Source: Chondrilla cf. caribensis
Lineage: Eukaryota; Porifera; Demospongiae; Chondrillida; Chondrillidae
Reading direction: 5' to 3'
DNA: 60,000 nt
NCBI GenBank assembly: GCA_964020155.1
Contig: OZ026549.1
Coordinates: 1,970,133-2,030,132 of the forward strand
The notes beneath the pieces are model-generated. The model saw only the letters and a program-made list of their open reading frames with translations, was not told the origin of the DNA and searched no databases. Below are positions 1 to 13,010 of the stretch, in pieces. The position numbers and the translations under genes were made by a program. How positions within the stretch are numbered: the first letter of the stretch is position 1; every line of letters begins with the position of its first letter.

Positions 1-919
1 CCCTCACAATAATGGGGTCCATGGTTAAGTCTATACGCCTTACTTAAGTTCGGCTACAATTACAGTAGATGGTGAAAAAAATGCATGCAATTTACTTTTA
101 ATTTATTTAATTTCTTTTTTGACTGACAGTGCTACTCCATTACTTACATGGCAGATATGTATTATATTGCTGATGATAATAATTTATTTTATAATTCCCT
201 CACAGCTGCAATCCAAACATTCGTGTGAACATACACCGTTCACCATGGTGATATCATTAAAGTGGGTGGTGGTTGCGTAAATATGCATATGGTCTAGATC
301 TATTTAGATCTGGTCCCCACCTAGGTATGCAACACATATCAGCTTCAGACTTCCCTTCTGCAATGACCTATTCCAGAAGGTGCTTAGCATATCCCCCTAA
401 TTCTCTTCCATTAAAAATATCTAGCACCTCTGAATGTATCTTACATGTGGGCCGTGTACAGTGATGGGAAGTATTTTAATTGAATTGTCACTATATTACA
501 GATTACCAATGTTACTAACATGCTACACTGTATTACTTTATTAATGTTAATAATCAATGAATTCAATTATCAATTGAACAGCCATCATGCAATAATTGAG
601 TGATGGTTAATAAAATTTGTTTCATGTTACATGATAATACTACTAAAGAAATATATTCATCCCAGTCACATACTCAGTAGTATAATCTGAGATGTATAAT
701 TCCTATGAACCTAGCTCAGAATCCAATATAATAGTTTCTTTTTAAGAATTGTATTGCAATCATTTAGCTGTTACTTTCACACCAGTTACTATTCACTGTA
801 AGAAATGGGAATATTGTATATGAGCAGCAATTGAAGCAACTATATTATGGTGACTGCATCCCATGCATTTAACTGCAGTTGAAAAACTACACTTTAACTG
901 GGAAAATCACAATTAACAC

Positions 920-1399
920 TTACCAAACATAGCAACATGGAGTTAAATCGCCACCAACACTCTTCCTGTAACCTCCAGCCTTTTTCTTGGAACAGCAATA
1001 ACTACTGCTTATACCCATGTCTCTGGAGCAGTTTGCATCATGATAGCACCTTGCATATGCACCATCACCTGTCAGTAGAAAAGAATTCAATATCAATATA
1101 CTTTAATATTCTATAATAAGGGCTTGTAGTATCTCGCATAAATTTAGAATCGAATTCAACATTTAATACCTGGAATGGGTATCGTTTGAGAGTACAAGTT
1201 CAAATATTATACTCAGTCTGTCACATGCATGTTATTACACACACATGCTGGCAGATTTAAAAGTGAGAAACAACAAACACGTGAAATAACTGCCACATAA
1301 TCATGATGAACATTGAGTCCCAGGAACAGATAAGCACTCACTCTGGTAGAACATGGCTCCAATGAGCAGCAGGATCAAGATCAGTCCCTTCCCAGACAT
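920..1399 (-). CDS. Secreted six-cysteine peptide A (two exons)
   Basis: Exon 1 is 1399-1342 and exon 2 is 1068-920, joined by a 273-bp intron with gtgagt donor and ctgacag acceptor. The product is 68 residues. Residues 1-20 form a signal peptide starting MSGKGLILILLL, so the product should be secreted. The mature part has cysteines at 27, 33, 44, 45, 64 and 65 (C-x5-C-x10-CC-x18-CC) and basic runs SKKK and RK between the CC pairs. It ends CCYVW. The same spacing is kept in four paralogues in this window, which makes this a real gene family. I do not recognise the family; a three-disulphide defence or signalling peptide is a guess. The TAA stop lies inside a perfect splice-donor sequence (G|GTAAGTG), so exon 2 could instead be spliced to an unseen third exon. 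Confidence 0.85.
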
Positions 1400-1521
1400 T
1401 TTGTTCAGTTAGTTTTTTAGGATTGTCTTTCCAACAGGTCAGATACACACCGCACAGGAACTCTTCTTTGATGAGGTTCACAGAGAAAAACAGCTGTAAA
1501 CTGGCTGTAACAAGTAGGTCA

Positions 1522-1530
1522 TTTATATAG
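1522..1530 (-). promoter_or_regulatory. TATA box of peptide gene A
   Basis: TATATAAAT on the minus strand lies about 123 bp upstream of the ATG, inside a promoter region that is conserved in all five peptide genes. Confidence 0.65.
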
Positions 1531-1801
1531 CCTACACAGGTTCTACCAAATCCTTCCGGTATACAAGTCCTTCCTGAGTGGTACTGGCTGTCATTTGTTT
1601 TAGTAGAAAGATTATACTATTTACATATAACTTCTTGTAATACTAATCCTAGTACCAGTGTGTATCATGGTAGGTTGGAAGAAGCTCATGAAGTGTAAAT
1701 TTCCACTGAACCAAAACTGTTGAAATGAGATAATTTGTCATGTCAAATATACCTTATGTACATAGTGCAGTACATTCACAGGTATACTAGTATGAGCTCG
1801 A

Positions 1802-2336
1802 TATATGGGCCATTTGATAGGAAAAGGGCCCTTAGGGTGAAAGTCTAATTAACATTGATTCATGTATTTAAAATTTCATAATTATAGTAGATTAATACTA
1901 ATAATCAAATCAAGATTTACAGTGTATATTTCACTGGTCAGAAAAATTGAATTATTCATGTATGCTGATAATTAAACATTAATTTTTGACAAATAGTTCT
2001 AATTAAAGCCCTCCCTCGTTTCATTGGACCCACACATTTAATTATGATTTTTATATAGGAGAAGCACATGTTAGTTACAAAACAGTTTCGATCGGTTACA
2101 TAAAATAACCACGGTTCTGTGATGATTTGTAGAAATAACACAGCATGATCCATGGAAGAGTAAAAGTACGTACATCTGTGACGACTCACGCACGAAGGGA
2201 GACTAAATGGTGATATATTCGCGATTGAGACTAAACAAAGGCTTACTTTCAGTCAGTTCATGTTGAGAAATTGACCATAACAAGAACGCTTCGTGAGAAA
2301 TAAAGGGTACAGACAAACTTCGACAACGGTATCCAA
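1802..2336. mobile_element. Truncated copy of the TATATGGGCC inverted-repeat element
   Basis: The sequence begins with the same terminal repeat (TATATGGGCCATTTGATAGG) as the complete element at 33916-34826 and follows it to about 2336. There the match stops and no right-hand terminal repeat is present. No gene is seen between 1790 and 2785. Confidence 0.7.
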
Positions 2337-2424
2337 TGTTATTTACTAGGAACTACAATTTATGTAAAACAACAATTGTATACATACAGCAAGAAGCTAA
2401 GAGTGCTCACAAATAGCTGTGTAC

Positions 2425-2758
2425 TAGTGCTGGGATGATTAATAAATTAATCGATCAATCGATTTTCATTTCTAATCTGATTATCCGTATTAGTGCAAGC
2501 AAATTGATTAACACAGATTAAGTGAATAGAACAGGGTGCCACCCCAACCTTATTACCCAGAACCTTCACTCCACGGGGTCAATTTTGTAATTCAAGAGTA
2601 CTTGAAATGTGAAAAGGACTCTACAGACTCCACATCACATCTATTCGATGACTATTCAGTCAAATAAAGTCGGAGTGGTTTCCGGTTATGCCCATTTAAT
2701 TACTTTTGATGATTAATTGATTAATCAATTTGAAAATTCCAGCTGGTTCCCAGCACTA
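2425..2758. mobile_element. Non-autonomous hAT-type element (334 bp MITE)
   Basis: Terminal inverted repeats TAGTGCTGGGA / TCCCAGCACTA are flanked by a perfect 8-bp target duplication CTGTGTAC at 2417-2424 and 2759-2766. An 8-bp duplication is the hallmark of the hAT superfamily. Subterminal regions are rich in GATTAATTGATTAATC-like palindromes. There is no coding capacity. It lies in an intron of transporter copy A, about 20 bp beyond the exon 4 splice donor. Confidence 0.85.
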
Positions 2759-2784
2759 CTGTGTACATGCATGCCAGTGCTTAC

Positions 2785-3277
2785 GGAATGCTGCTGTCTC
2801 TTTGGCTCCAGTACAGTGAGGGCTAGTACCACTGCCACCAGCAGACCGGGCATGGATACTATCCTGAATATCCACCTCCAGTTGGTGGCCTCCAAGATGA
2901 ACTCGAACACGAATGTCAAGCTGTATCCAATGTAGATACCCCAGTTGTAAACACCCAGTGCCACGCCCCTTCGGTTCTATAAAGTTACAACAGTATTGAA
3001 TTAGTACTACAGTACATACAGTACATACACAAACCATTTGAATACCTGTGCAAAGAGCTAGATATGTAATGTATACACAATACATGCATAGTTTGTACAT
3101 TGGTCCAAGTATTGACATTGGAACATGACCTACGTATGTAGGTATTGTATATATGAATAATACATGTACATGCACAGTAGCAAAATTTGTAGATAGTTGG
3201 CAATGTTGCTGATATTTCAGCAGAAATGAAGATGTGAGCATGCAAACAACAACAGCAACACCAACAGACAATGCTGA

Positions 3278-3339
<62 letters not shown>

Positions 3340-3359
3340 GACACCAGAAACACACACAC

Positions 3360-3416
<57 letters not shown>

Positions 3417-3446
3417 AGAAACACACACAGACACACACGCACACGA

Positions 3447-3513
<67 letters not shown>

Positions 3514-6151
3514 CACACAAACACACACAAAAGAACATGACAGACAAAAGTGTACTCAGAAGAAAATGGAACCTGTACTGTAGACCACCTGTACTTGGAG
3601 ACCATTACTGGACTACCCACACGTACCAAGTACAATGGTTCTATGCAAATACTGCCTGTCTACAAAGACCAGTCTTAGTAGAACCTTGGGTGTCCCAAAT
3701 AGACAGGTTCCACTGTACAACGCTGCTTGGTAGTAAGCAATTTCCAGTGCAGCAGACAGGCTAAACTTACCTCCATGAAGTAGTCGACCAAGATACTGGC
3801 AGCATATGGCGTACACACTGATTCACTTCAATGGCACATGAGGGAGGAGAGGGAAAGAAACATCAAAACAGCCACGTGTACACCTGCACACACATACGCA
3901 CGTATGTACATGTGTATGCAGAATTTGTAGGATGGAAAGTTTCAGTTTTCAGGGATGTTTAAAAAAGGATTGTTATGTTCTACAAATACATTTATAGTTC
4001 GTACATGTGTGTTTTAACCCTGCAGGCCACCTACAGTGGGATACATAAGTACATACCATAATCCATAAGATCCTCCTACGAAAGACCACCCTCCTCGGGG
4101 TGGAAATGATGAGAGAAAATATCAAGAATGACAAATGTTCCTGAAATCAAAAGTTCATTTCACAAAGATTCAAATTGAGTGCATTAGAAACCCTTATTTC
4201 GTCATGTTATCTGCAGTCTGCACTCCGCATTATGCTATTATAATTTTGTAAGTTTTCTTTAAACTTTTAAATTCACAATGCAAACAACGTTTTATACATA
4301 TTGTATGTATGTTCGTATGTGTGTACATGTGTATATACAGTACAGTGCATACATAATGACAGTTTTATAGGGAGGAACAGGACCCCAGACATTGTATGTG
4401 TAGTACATGTGTATATTACATACATAGATGATACTAGGGTACAGTGAATTCTCGTTAACCCACCACCGCTCTATCTACCAAACCTTTTAATTCATCACAA
4501 TATCTCAGTGCCAATATAATGTACAAGTACAAATAAATATTCAGTTAATCTGCCAAACGCGTTTATCCACCATATTCCTCGAAAACGAATTGCGGCGGAT
4601 TACGATTACTCACAGTATTTGTATCCTTGTTTGGGTAAAGATCAAGAAGAAAGTGCAAACACATCATAGCTGCAGTACAGGTCACTGATGTGTGCATGGG
4701 AAACAGCATAGTCACTGGATGGGTTTCATTGTTAGGATCAATGGATTGAAAATCAGGCAGAAAATTAGTACTTTCTACTGCTCATTTAAATTTATATTGA
4801 ACTATCTGTGCATATTATGTATAAATTGTGGACGCCAGGATACAAATATTACATACACACGTATGCACAAAACACATAGGTATATGAAGATTACTAGTAA
4901 CTTACAATAACCCAAGACCAATCCTAGTTACCAATAGTTGACCAAAGTTCTCTGTAAATGAAGCAAGCAGTGTCATCACACTCCAAAGAACAACACTCAG
5001 GGAGAGAATTAACTTTCTGTTGATCCTCTTGAAGCCGGTAGAGAAACCGAGGAGAATGGCATAAAAGGTGAAAATGACGATGAACGCCGGTCCAGCCAGT
5101 ACTTGGTACTCTGTCCCCGATCCGAGATATGACCACACACACTCTGGGTCCAAATCACAACTGTGGATAGAAAGACAATCCATTTGACATGATTGTGACA
5201 CAGTGAAATAACAGTCTTTTGTCCTGACTGCATATTGCAATGAGTCATGTTTTATGTACAAATTGCACATAACATCGAACTCTCATTAAAATGTGTATTT
5301 CATATAGATCAAAGCTCAAGTTCCACATTCAACCTCAGGACATGCATCTCATTTCACAGTTCACTCCTGACCTGGTCTAAAGAGGTGAATTTCAATCCAC
5401 ACTCATCTGTACCAAGTTCTGACAAATGTACGTACCCATCCACAAACCATATTTCTATATGACATACCACTCCATATATCCTCCATACCTACCTACGTAG
5501 GTACCTCTACATGATACCACAACATGTTCCTGCATACCAATCTACACAGGGTAACACTGGGCAATATGGTATACTATACGTCATATTGGAAGGGTGTCTT
5601 TGAACTTTGATAACGATGAACCGTGTTCAAGTATCTACCGCTGGTCAATCCCATCTGAAGATTATCACTGACGTTATTTCTAATCAATAGCCGAGTATTA
5701 GGGTAGTTACAGCATAGTTATTGAGCGTCTATGGGTCACAGATCGTGTGTCCAAATTGTCCTGGTTTCCCCAATTACCACGTTCTACCCTGGTATACACA
5801 GTACCATTCAAAGTTTCTACCGTACATACCTATGTACTTGCGTATGCTATAACTCTACACGACTCACCTATTACTGGTCTTTATACGCTCACAGTACACG
5901 CTAGCACAACTACCGTTCACAGCTTTCAGCGCTCCGATAGGGAGGCAACCCTGAGTACCAAAGTCCAGATCCTTGAAAACATTCTTACTCGAGATTGCGA
6001 CGAGAAACCGGTCCATCTGATTGATGAGATACACGATGGTTAGCCAGATAAGAACGTAGATACTGTAAGACCTCGGCCATTTCTCAGTAAATTCTCGATA
6101 TTTTCTATAAGGAGTAGTAAGTATCATCAGGAAGTCCATTCGACTACTCAT
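2785..6151 (-). CDS. Spinster-like MFS transporter, copy A, N-terminal half (exons 1-4)
   Basis: Exons are 6151-5868, 5160-4906, 3825-3771 and 2976-2785. All junctions are GT-AG and in phase, giving 262 residues. Exon 1 holds transmembrane segment 1 with the Spinster-type INQMDRF signature. Exon 2 holds segment 2, the MFS loop GFKRINRK and segments 3-4. Exon 3 completes the FESVCTPYAASILVDYF stretch. Exon 4 begins NRRGVALGVYNWGIYIGYS and holds segments 5-6, ending LTVLEPKRQQHS. The family moves sphingolipids, lysophospholipids or sugars across lysosomal or plasma membranes; the substrate here is unknown. The C-terminal six segments are not found downstream, where the next gene on this strand is peptide A. 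The copy is therefore truncated or continues outside the window. The start ATG is the first in the open frame. Confidence 0.8.
3280..3534. repeat. (CA)n microsatellite with interruptions
   Basis: Three CA runs are separated by short CAGACAGACACCAGAAA and ACGAATA-like interruptions. It lies in intron 3 of transporter copy A. The long open frames reading Cys-Val or His-Thr across it are repeat artefacts. Confidence 0.95.
4440..4617. mobile_element. pogo/mariner-like MITE in intron 2 of transporter copy A
   Basis: Ends TACAGTGAATTCTCGTTAACCC and (reverse complement) TACTGTGAGTAATCGTAATCC form imperfect inverted repeats that start and end with TA, the target used by Tc1/mariner/pogo elements. 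The same element is in the matching intron of copy 3 (47684-47862), and a left-truncated copy is at 16535-16624. It therefore predates the duplication. Confidence 0.6.
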
Positions 6152-6199
6152 GACCGTCAGGAACGGGACAGATATGGCGTGTGCGTATACTTTACTTAG

Positions 6200-7846
6200 G
6201 CACGCAGCTCAAACTTCTTCCTCCATTTTAATCCTGGTGAAAATATTGCGCAATAACAAAAGTAATGCGTTACTTGTTGCAGCACAGGAAATACAGTGTA
6301 TACGTACTGACATTGCTATAGGTATATAGCTATACGGTGCACTAAACCAATGAACATACTAATTATACTCTATGATACTAATTTTGATTTACGTCGCAAT
6401 TAGAACTGAACTCCAATTGGATCTAAACTGAGACTAGCAGAACTATTACATAGCCTGAAGCTATTGGATCTGATCATGACTTTAATTGTACACTTGTCAA
6501 CTGTTTCTATGTATAATGTCTGCTAATATCATCTGCGTGTCTGATCGTGATTTGAATATAATGCTCTAATTAAATTACACATGCAATTTTGAATGTTTGG
6601 AATTACCAGTTTATATGTACATCTACTGTGCATACTGTACATGAGTACATGATATGTTCAGAAAATGCATGAAGTCAGGATCTCAGTAAGAAGAGCTCAA
6701 AGTGAGAGTTTGGAGATATTCCTCCCTCTACAAGAGACTATGTATCTACCGGTGTTCAATTGTGTAATAGTTTAGAGATATTCCTACCTACACAAGAGAC
6801 TATGTACCTACGTACATTGTGCATGTACACAAGCACAGAACAAATATATTATGTCAGCTTGACACGTCCCCTCTGCCTTAAGGTATGCCAGAAGGTATTT
6901 TTTTAAATCCAGTCCCCATGCAGCCATGAACTACAAACTTAAGGAAGATACTTAAATTTTAATAATATTCTCTCCCATATTATATACATTGGATGTATTA
7001 AGCACCTCTGAATGAAGTTAAGGTTACAAACCACTTACAGAGAAGGTGAGTGTTTTATAAATTAGATGTAGCCCTCAGCAAGGTCTGGAACCTATATCAG
7101 CTTGGCATGCCCCCCTCTACCATAATCTACACTAGAAGGTGTTCACCATTTTCCCACACTCTCACATGCAATTCAAGTAGTAAGCACCTCTGAATGTACC
7201 TTAGTTTACAGACCATGTATGGTGATGGGGTGTTTCATAATAGACCATAATATGAAATTTTCTGTCCACCGCCCACAATAATGGGGCCACTGGGGTCAAC
7301 AGTGAACGAATTTGCAGGAATGTAAGGAGTATAATATAGTATAATAGGCAGCTGTGATGGGATTCCAATTGTAGCCAAACTTAAGGCATAGACCTAGCCA
7401 TCGATCACGTGCTGAAGTTCCAAGATGTGCTGTCGGTTGGATAGACGTGAGTGACCTCATTGGGCTAGACGCAATTCCATCAAGAAAAGACTTGCACAGC
7501 ATACAGCACAGCAACAAACGGACATAGTAAAACCTTTGCCAACCATTACGAACATTAATGGTGTGAAACTGTGATGTCATTGGTCTATATAGTATATGTA
7601 CTGTGAAGATACTGGGTGGGTACTACTACTGGGTGTATATATACTGGGTGCCTATCAGAATAGCCAATGGCTAAAGGCTCCCCAATCTAAATAAGTTACC
7701 CTAATATCCTGAAGATATTGTATAAGCCTATACTTGGAATGATAAATCAAGATCAATTATTCTGAGCAGCCAACAAACAAAAACACCAATCAATTTTTTA
7801 AATTAAACTGTTACAGGATCTAGATATACTATAATGGTTATAAAAC

Positions 7847-7906
<60 letters not shown>

Positions 7907-8180
7907 GTTCTAATGAATCAGTGCTTCAGATGAAGTTTATTCAGCTTGCTATAATTGTATGGCATTAATTTGGCTGTTTTTGTTGCTCAAGGTATTAGCT
8001 GCAGTAGAGAAAATACACCACAGTAGCATAATATATATGTACAATACACCATACAGTACACTCAACAGTGATCAACATGCATGGTAAGGTGATGAATGTG
8101 GTTTACTTATTGGATTAGGGTATATTTGTTGTATCATTATTAGCTAATTTAAGCAAGGTTCTATGGGATTATGTTTCATA
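6200..8180. repeat. Duplicated non-coding spacer (also at 18230-20730 and 53936-55940)
   Basis: No exon is supported. The stretch contains degenerate repeats of the form atatcagcttgacatgcccc ... agaaggtgttcagc ... agcacctctgaatgtacctt, related to 290-470 and 31120-31310. It also contains a (ATT)n microsatellite. The three copies of this spacer align over most of their length. Confidence 0.75.
7849..7905. repeat. (ATT)n microsatellite
   Basis: About 19 uninterrupted ATT units. The homologous tracts at 20427-20451 and 55622-55662 differ in length. Confidence 0.95.
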
Positions 8181-8184
8181 TATA

Positions 8185-8841
8185 TTATAACTTGCTATAG
8201 TATTGAATCGAGGCCCATATTATTAATAGCACTAACCATTTATGACAACATCTACTCAATTCCCCTGCATAATAGAGACTGTAAGATCCTGCATTCTTCT
8301 TACTACAGCAATAATTGCTAGTAACACCAATGTCATCCTGACATTCTCCATCACTGAAGCACCTTGCATATGCACCTTCACCTAGAAGAAATAGAAAGAA
8401 ACAGTTACTGTATAATTATGTACTTAGTCCTTTCTATATTATTATAAGGAACACAGAATTTCTAGTGGGCGACATCATGTTTCTTGTAAATATCTTATCA
8501 TTAAGGAAACACCAATTTTTTCTTTATAATGTATTGTCAGTCCTATTTTGTGTTCACAATTGTCAAGCCTGTTACTACCTATAATTATAGTGGCCAACAA
8601 AGTCAAATCGTTATTGTTATAAGGCGATGGTTTATGAAACTTCAAAGGTTTGGAAAACATAAGTGGTTTCAATGGTATAAACAGTGATGTAGGTTATAAA
8701 GAGAAAACTTAAATTACACATTCCACCTAAATAGAGGGTGCACAGGGGTTGTGTATTCCAACATTAAGTATACACAGACTCACTCTGGTAGAACATGGCT
8801 CCAATGAGCAGCAGGATCAAGATCAGTCCCTTCCCAGACAT
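8185..8841 (-). CDS. Secreted six-cysteine peptide B (two exons, long tail form)
   Basis: Exon 1 is 8841-8784 and exon 2 is 8381-8185, giving 84 residues. The signal peptide starts MSGKGLILILLL. Cysteines are at 27, 33, 44, 45, 64 and 65 with the family spacing. The core includes SEGAYARCFSDGEC, SNYCCSKKNAG and GELSRCC. Compared with peptide A, the codon after CCHKW is TTA instead of TAA, so the frame runs on for a hydrophobic tail WLVLLIIWASI before ending YYSKL. That tail might be membrane-associated, or it might be read-through of intron sequence if the GGTTAGTG after CCHKW acts as a weak donor. Function is unknown. Confidence 0.8.
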
Positions 8842-8963
8842 ATTGTTCACTTAGTTTCTTTAGGATTGTCTTTCCAACAGGTTAGGTACACACAGTATAG
8901 GCACTCTTCTTTGATGAGGTTCACAGAGAAAAACAGCTATAAACTGGCTGTAACAAGTAGGCC

Positions 8964-8972
8964 ATTTATATA
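8964..8972 (-). promoter_or_regulatory. TATA box of peptide gene B
   Basis: TATATAAAT on the minus strand lies about 123 bp upstream of the ATG, in the conserved promoter block running to about 9300. Confidence 0.65.
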
Positions 8973-9519
8973 GCCCACACAGGTTCTACCAAATCCTTCC
9001 GGTATACAAGTGCTTCCTGAGTGGCACAGGCTGTCATTTTGTTTTAGTATAAAGATTATACTATTTACATAATAACTTGTTGTAATACTAATCCTAGTAC
9101 CAGTGTGTATCATGGTAGGCTGGAAGAAGCTCTCAGAAGTGTAAATTTCCACTGAACCAAAACAATTGAAATCAGATAATAATAATTTGTCACGTACTAC
9201 TTTTAAGTAAATTATACCTCACACACATAGTGCAGTACAGTACAATACATTCACATAACAAAATACTATAGTATGAGCCTGCTACAATGTCATGTACATA
9301 CATGGTGAAGTGTGTGAAGCTTGAGGCAGAGTGTGGTCCCTGTGTGTATAACAGGCATATGTGGTATGAGAATAGTGTGTAACATGTTCAGAATCTGAAA
9401 TATGTCGTTAAATTCTGTTTTAACAGTCCTCAACTATTTACTGTTTCACTGTAATATTATGTACTAAACTGTTTTGAAAATTAACAGTAAACACACAATT
9501 CTAGGGTATGCATAAAAAC

Positions 9520-9715
9520 CCAAATTTGGGGAGTTAACAAAAACCCAAATTTGGGCTATTGTTACAGACACAAAACAAGCAACATTTATGTAAGATCAGA
9601 AGATTCTCTGGGAATATGTGGGACCCATTATGACTTTGTCCATAAATAGGTTGTTATTCAGATAGCTAGCGACTGGAATTTATTCAAACATGCCTGAACA
9701 TAATTATCACCTCCC
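9520..9715. repeat. Dispersed repeat, also at 35092-35252
   Basis: Both copies run from gggctattgttacagacacaaaac through ggttgttattcag to catgcctgaacataattatcacctccctaagttt and then diverge. The nature of the repeat is unknown. No gene is seen between 9300 and 10550. Confidence 0.75.
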
Positions 9716-10550
9716 TAAGTTTCTGCTGTTTCAAGGGATTATTCGGGTTAATGCCCTGAGAATTGACAGGTTTCAACAGTAAAACACTTAAGACTTAGTA
9801 TGTTTACTGTTAAAACCTCAGACTGATAAATGTGATGAAACAGCTGAATATATTTAGGTTGAGGCTTAATCAGAATTCAACCATCTAGTTCAGAACGTGT
9901 TGTGTATATTTACCTGACATACGTACATCGATACATTATATAATATATAATACTAAAATAAATATGTAATAATATATTATGTAACTTATTGTGATAAGAC
10001 TTAATTTGGTATGCTTCACATGTTCCAGTAATTGAAAGTCTAGCACCTTGACTGTTTGTGATATCTATGTAACTTTCCTGTAATGCGTTAAAATATTAAT
10101 CATTGTGCCAAATTGTGCCATAATAGGTTAGAAGGGAAGCTTGGAGAACTATGCAGCCAAAATCAGGTAATGTCCAGTTAGCACCACCCCCGAAGGAGAA
10201 TAACGTATATCACATGACAACTTGATGCTTTGGCTGAGATGTAATCAAGGTGCACTGCTGCAGTTTGATACGTAGGGATCCTAAAACTACATCAACGTAT
10301 AATTACATACACATATATACACATATGCACACTCTCTCTCAACACTGTCCCCTATATATCATGTACACACTAGAAATTTACAGTGCACTAGTGCACTTCA
10401 GATTAATTCTGCCCTATACTGAGATGCATGTATATGTATGCAAAAATGTATAATAATTGCAACACCGTCTAATGCAGTCATGAGGTACAACTGTCAGGTC
10501 TTTATTATTATGTATATAAAAATATTATAATAATATTATTATAATACATA

Positions 10551-10820
10551 AAACATTCTCAGAAGGAACTCTATGGTCTTGCTCAATTTGATGACAAATG
10601 CATGCTTTCCAATGGTGTCACAATGATGCCCTGGGACTGTGAGAGACCACTCAATGACATATGGGATGCTACTTGCTCGGACGCCTATGCCCAAACATAT
10701 CTCCCCTTGGCAACCAATCACACAGGGGCCGTGGCTGACTCTGCTGAGAGCAGGAAACAGCTAGACCTTGTTAAGGCATTAATCCACCTTTGTTCAATAG
10801 AAAAAGAAATTCATGGGTAA
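10551..10820 (+). pseudogene. Non-LTR retrotransposon RT C-terminal fragment (relic)
   Basis: One open frame reads ...NGVTMMPWDCERPLNDIWDATCSDAYAQTYLPL... and then ATNHTGAVADSAESRKQLDL. It matches the pattern (G)VTxxPWxxGxxxxWDxTxxDTxAxSYxxx...AGAAAxxAExxK that I know from the region after the reverse transcriptase in many cnidarian and sponge non-LTR polyproteins. The fragment is about 85 residues. The expected following FVPxAxETxG block is missing because the frame ends at CSIEKEIHG. It is a decayed insertion with no partner domains nearby. Assignment to a specific clade is not possible. Confidence 0.6.
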
Positions 10821-10829
10821 CTTCTCCCC

Positions 10830-12530
10830 TAATAGAGTTAGCTCAATGAAATCGTCAACATGCCAGACTTGAACATCATTCAATGATATTTGCATGCACC
10901 AGCGAAGTAGATTGAACCCGGGTTGATTTGACTCCAGTTGAACATGGGGGATATTGAAAATATATGACATATAATTAGTAAAATGGCTACCAATAAAATG
11001 CAAATTATCAATATCCTTCATAATTAGTCCCTGCATCTACACTACATTGGATGTTGATTCTAAATAAAAGTTGCCTTAATTGTTCTGTACATTCGTACAA
11101 ATGTGACCTTAACCTCTTACATGTTGAAGTTAGAATATAATCGTTTGTTCTTTGATCGACATTTATCCAGTACTAAAGTTAATTCGGTAGTCAAGGTAGA
11201 TTTTATATACCTACTAGGCTAGGTGCAATATAAAACTCAATGAAGGTATAACCCATTACTTCCCAGGTGTAGCTTGTAAAAAATACATATGAAGGTTATC
11301 TCTGTTAGTAGGGAAGATTTCGTCGGGTTCACTATAATATAATTATGAAAGAAGTTAACGATGAACTCCATTCTCCTACTGTTTGAACCTTAAGTGGTGA
11401 AAATTTTTTAATCAATCAAACACGAGGGAATTCGAAGTTGTGAGATTATGTCTGAATTATGTGACCGTACTTTTATAGTGATAACAATTGAACTGATCAT
11501 GACAATATTCGCTGAGCTAGGTAAGTATAAGCTGGTGCACTCGATATATACCAGTGGTGTCGAAACCGGCGTATAATCGGCTATTGAATGATGTTAGACC
11601 ATAGGCTATGTAGTATAGAGTGCCTATGGTTCACAGAAGTGTTCGATGTTGATGACACGAAAGAAGAGGTTTCGAACAACTTCAAACACCCTTTTCTCAG
11701 CACCATTGTTTTTGTGAGACTTAACCATTGTTTTACTTACGTTTTCTTGTGCAGCAGATACAGGTGAGCAGAGGCTGATTTTACAGACTTTGAGGGTAAA
11801 GACGCCATTTGAAATATGTACGTTAGAATATTATAGCGATTGCGTTCGCTTTGCGTTTAGAATTGCCCAATAGAGAATAACCATAGACTATTGAATAACC
11901 TACTACAGTGATGATGTTACCTCGGCCAACATCTTTGCGAAGTGTCAATGCATGTCATTAAGGGGTTGGTAGGCCTCCTCGGATTGGCCTTATATCCTAT
12001 TGTTATTGATCCTAAATTGCATCCGGAATAATATAGTGATTTTCCATGGCACTGATTTTGAACTTTTAAGATGAGAAATGTACAGTGTCATAGTGTGAGC
12101 ATAGACTCTCTAGGAGTCTATGGTGTGAGTAAATGTTATGCTCCTTTAAAAGGGGAACTAGCAGTGAATCATTGATATTATGTATAGAAATTACAATTTT
12201 GTTGTATAGTGTATGATGGAGTGGGGGGAGGGGGTGGTGGTGGTGAAATATCAATTATTTGAGGTAAAGAGAATACATGTACATTTATCCAATGTTAGAG
12301 GGTCTATGGTTGCACGGACCTATAGGACACAGCTTGGTTGGCATTAATGCTTTTACAAGCAATAAAAACCTTGACAAGGCAGATTATTGTTGTGTTACCC
12401 TACATGTGGAACTAGCACTGGCATAATGGACCATCTAGACTGATTATATGCTGGGATGGATGAGTGACTTGTGCGTTAATGTTATAACCAAGGATTCCCA
12501 CTTATATCGTACTGAAACAATGAATTTATA
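10830..12530. other. Non-coding stretch
   Basis: No exon, element end or tandem repeat that I can support. Frames are short and lack conserved motifs. A G-rich stretch, ggggggagggggtggtggtggtg, lies near 12223-12245. Confidence 0.5.
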
Positions 12531-12539
12531 ATTAATTCA

Positions 12540-12690
12540 ATATTGCGCGAAATAAAGATGGCCGATTTCGAACGCCAACAATAATAGAAATTGGGCTAGA
12601 AATCGTGCGCTGAAGCTCCGTCGAACGTAATATCTTCAGCGAAGGTTCTTCTGAACCTAAGAAAGACGTCCAAGTAATTCGAATGCGGGG
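12540..12690. repeat. Dispersed repeat, also at 22808-22968
   Basis: Both copies contain aagatggccgatttc ... gggctagaaatcgtg ... gaagctccgtcgaa ... cttcagcgaaggtt ... ccaagtaattcgaatgcggggg with about 15 percent divergence. They are slightly GC-richer than their surroundings. It may be an old element end or an exapted promoter piece. Confidence 0.6.
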
Positions 12691-12865
12691 GCGGTCCCAC
12701 GCGTTTTTTTAACTCGAATCACTTGTTGACATTTTCTGACTGTCGATTTCTCATGTTTTGTTCACCTCAACAAAGCCATGGCCAATTGAGGGGCGGCTAT
12801 GCTAGGCTACTACGCCACAACTACTACTGCATCACCTGTAGTTGCTTACATTACATTGTGTCTAA

Positions 12866-13010
<145 letters not shown>

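Larger units (their letters stand above)
20..1790. repeat. Segmental duplication block X, copy 1
   Basis: This block, which holds peptide gene A and its promoter, is matched nearly base for base by 30865-32640. Shared landmarks are the stretch beginning ggttaagtctatac, the repeated AATGTTAATAATCAATGAATTC segment near 540 and 31380, and both exons of the peptide gene. The stretch 1-900 outside the gene holds no exon that I can support. Confidence 0.85.

Noticed and set aside
3234..3764. Long open frames of His-Thr or Cys-Val repeats over CA/GT tracts (also near 12800-13200, 24075-25222, 25500-26250, 26750-27145, 27500-27850, 41623-42356, 44764-44903, 45765-46087)
   Set aside because: Dinucleotide repeats have no stop codons in any frame. 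The frames have no gene context.
5747..6043. Plus-strand frames of about 98-107 residues over transporter exon 1 in all three copies
   Set aside because: Antisense of exon 1. They are conserved only because exon 1 is conserved.
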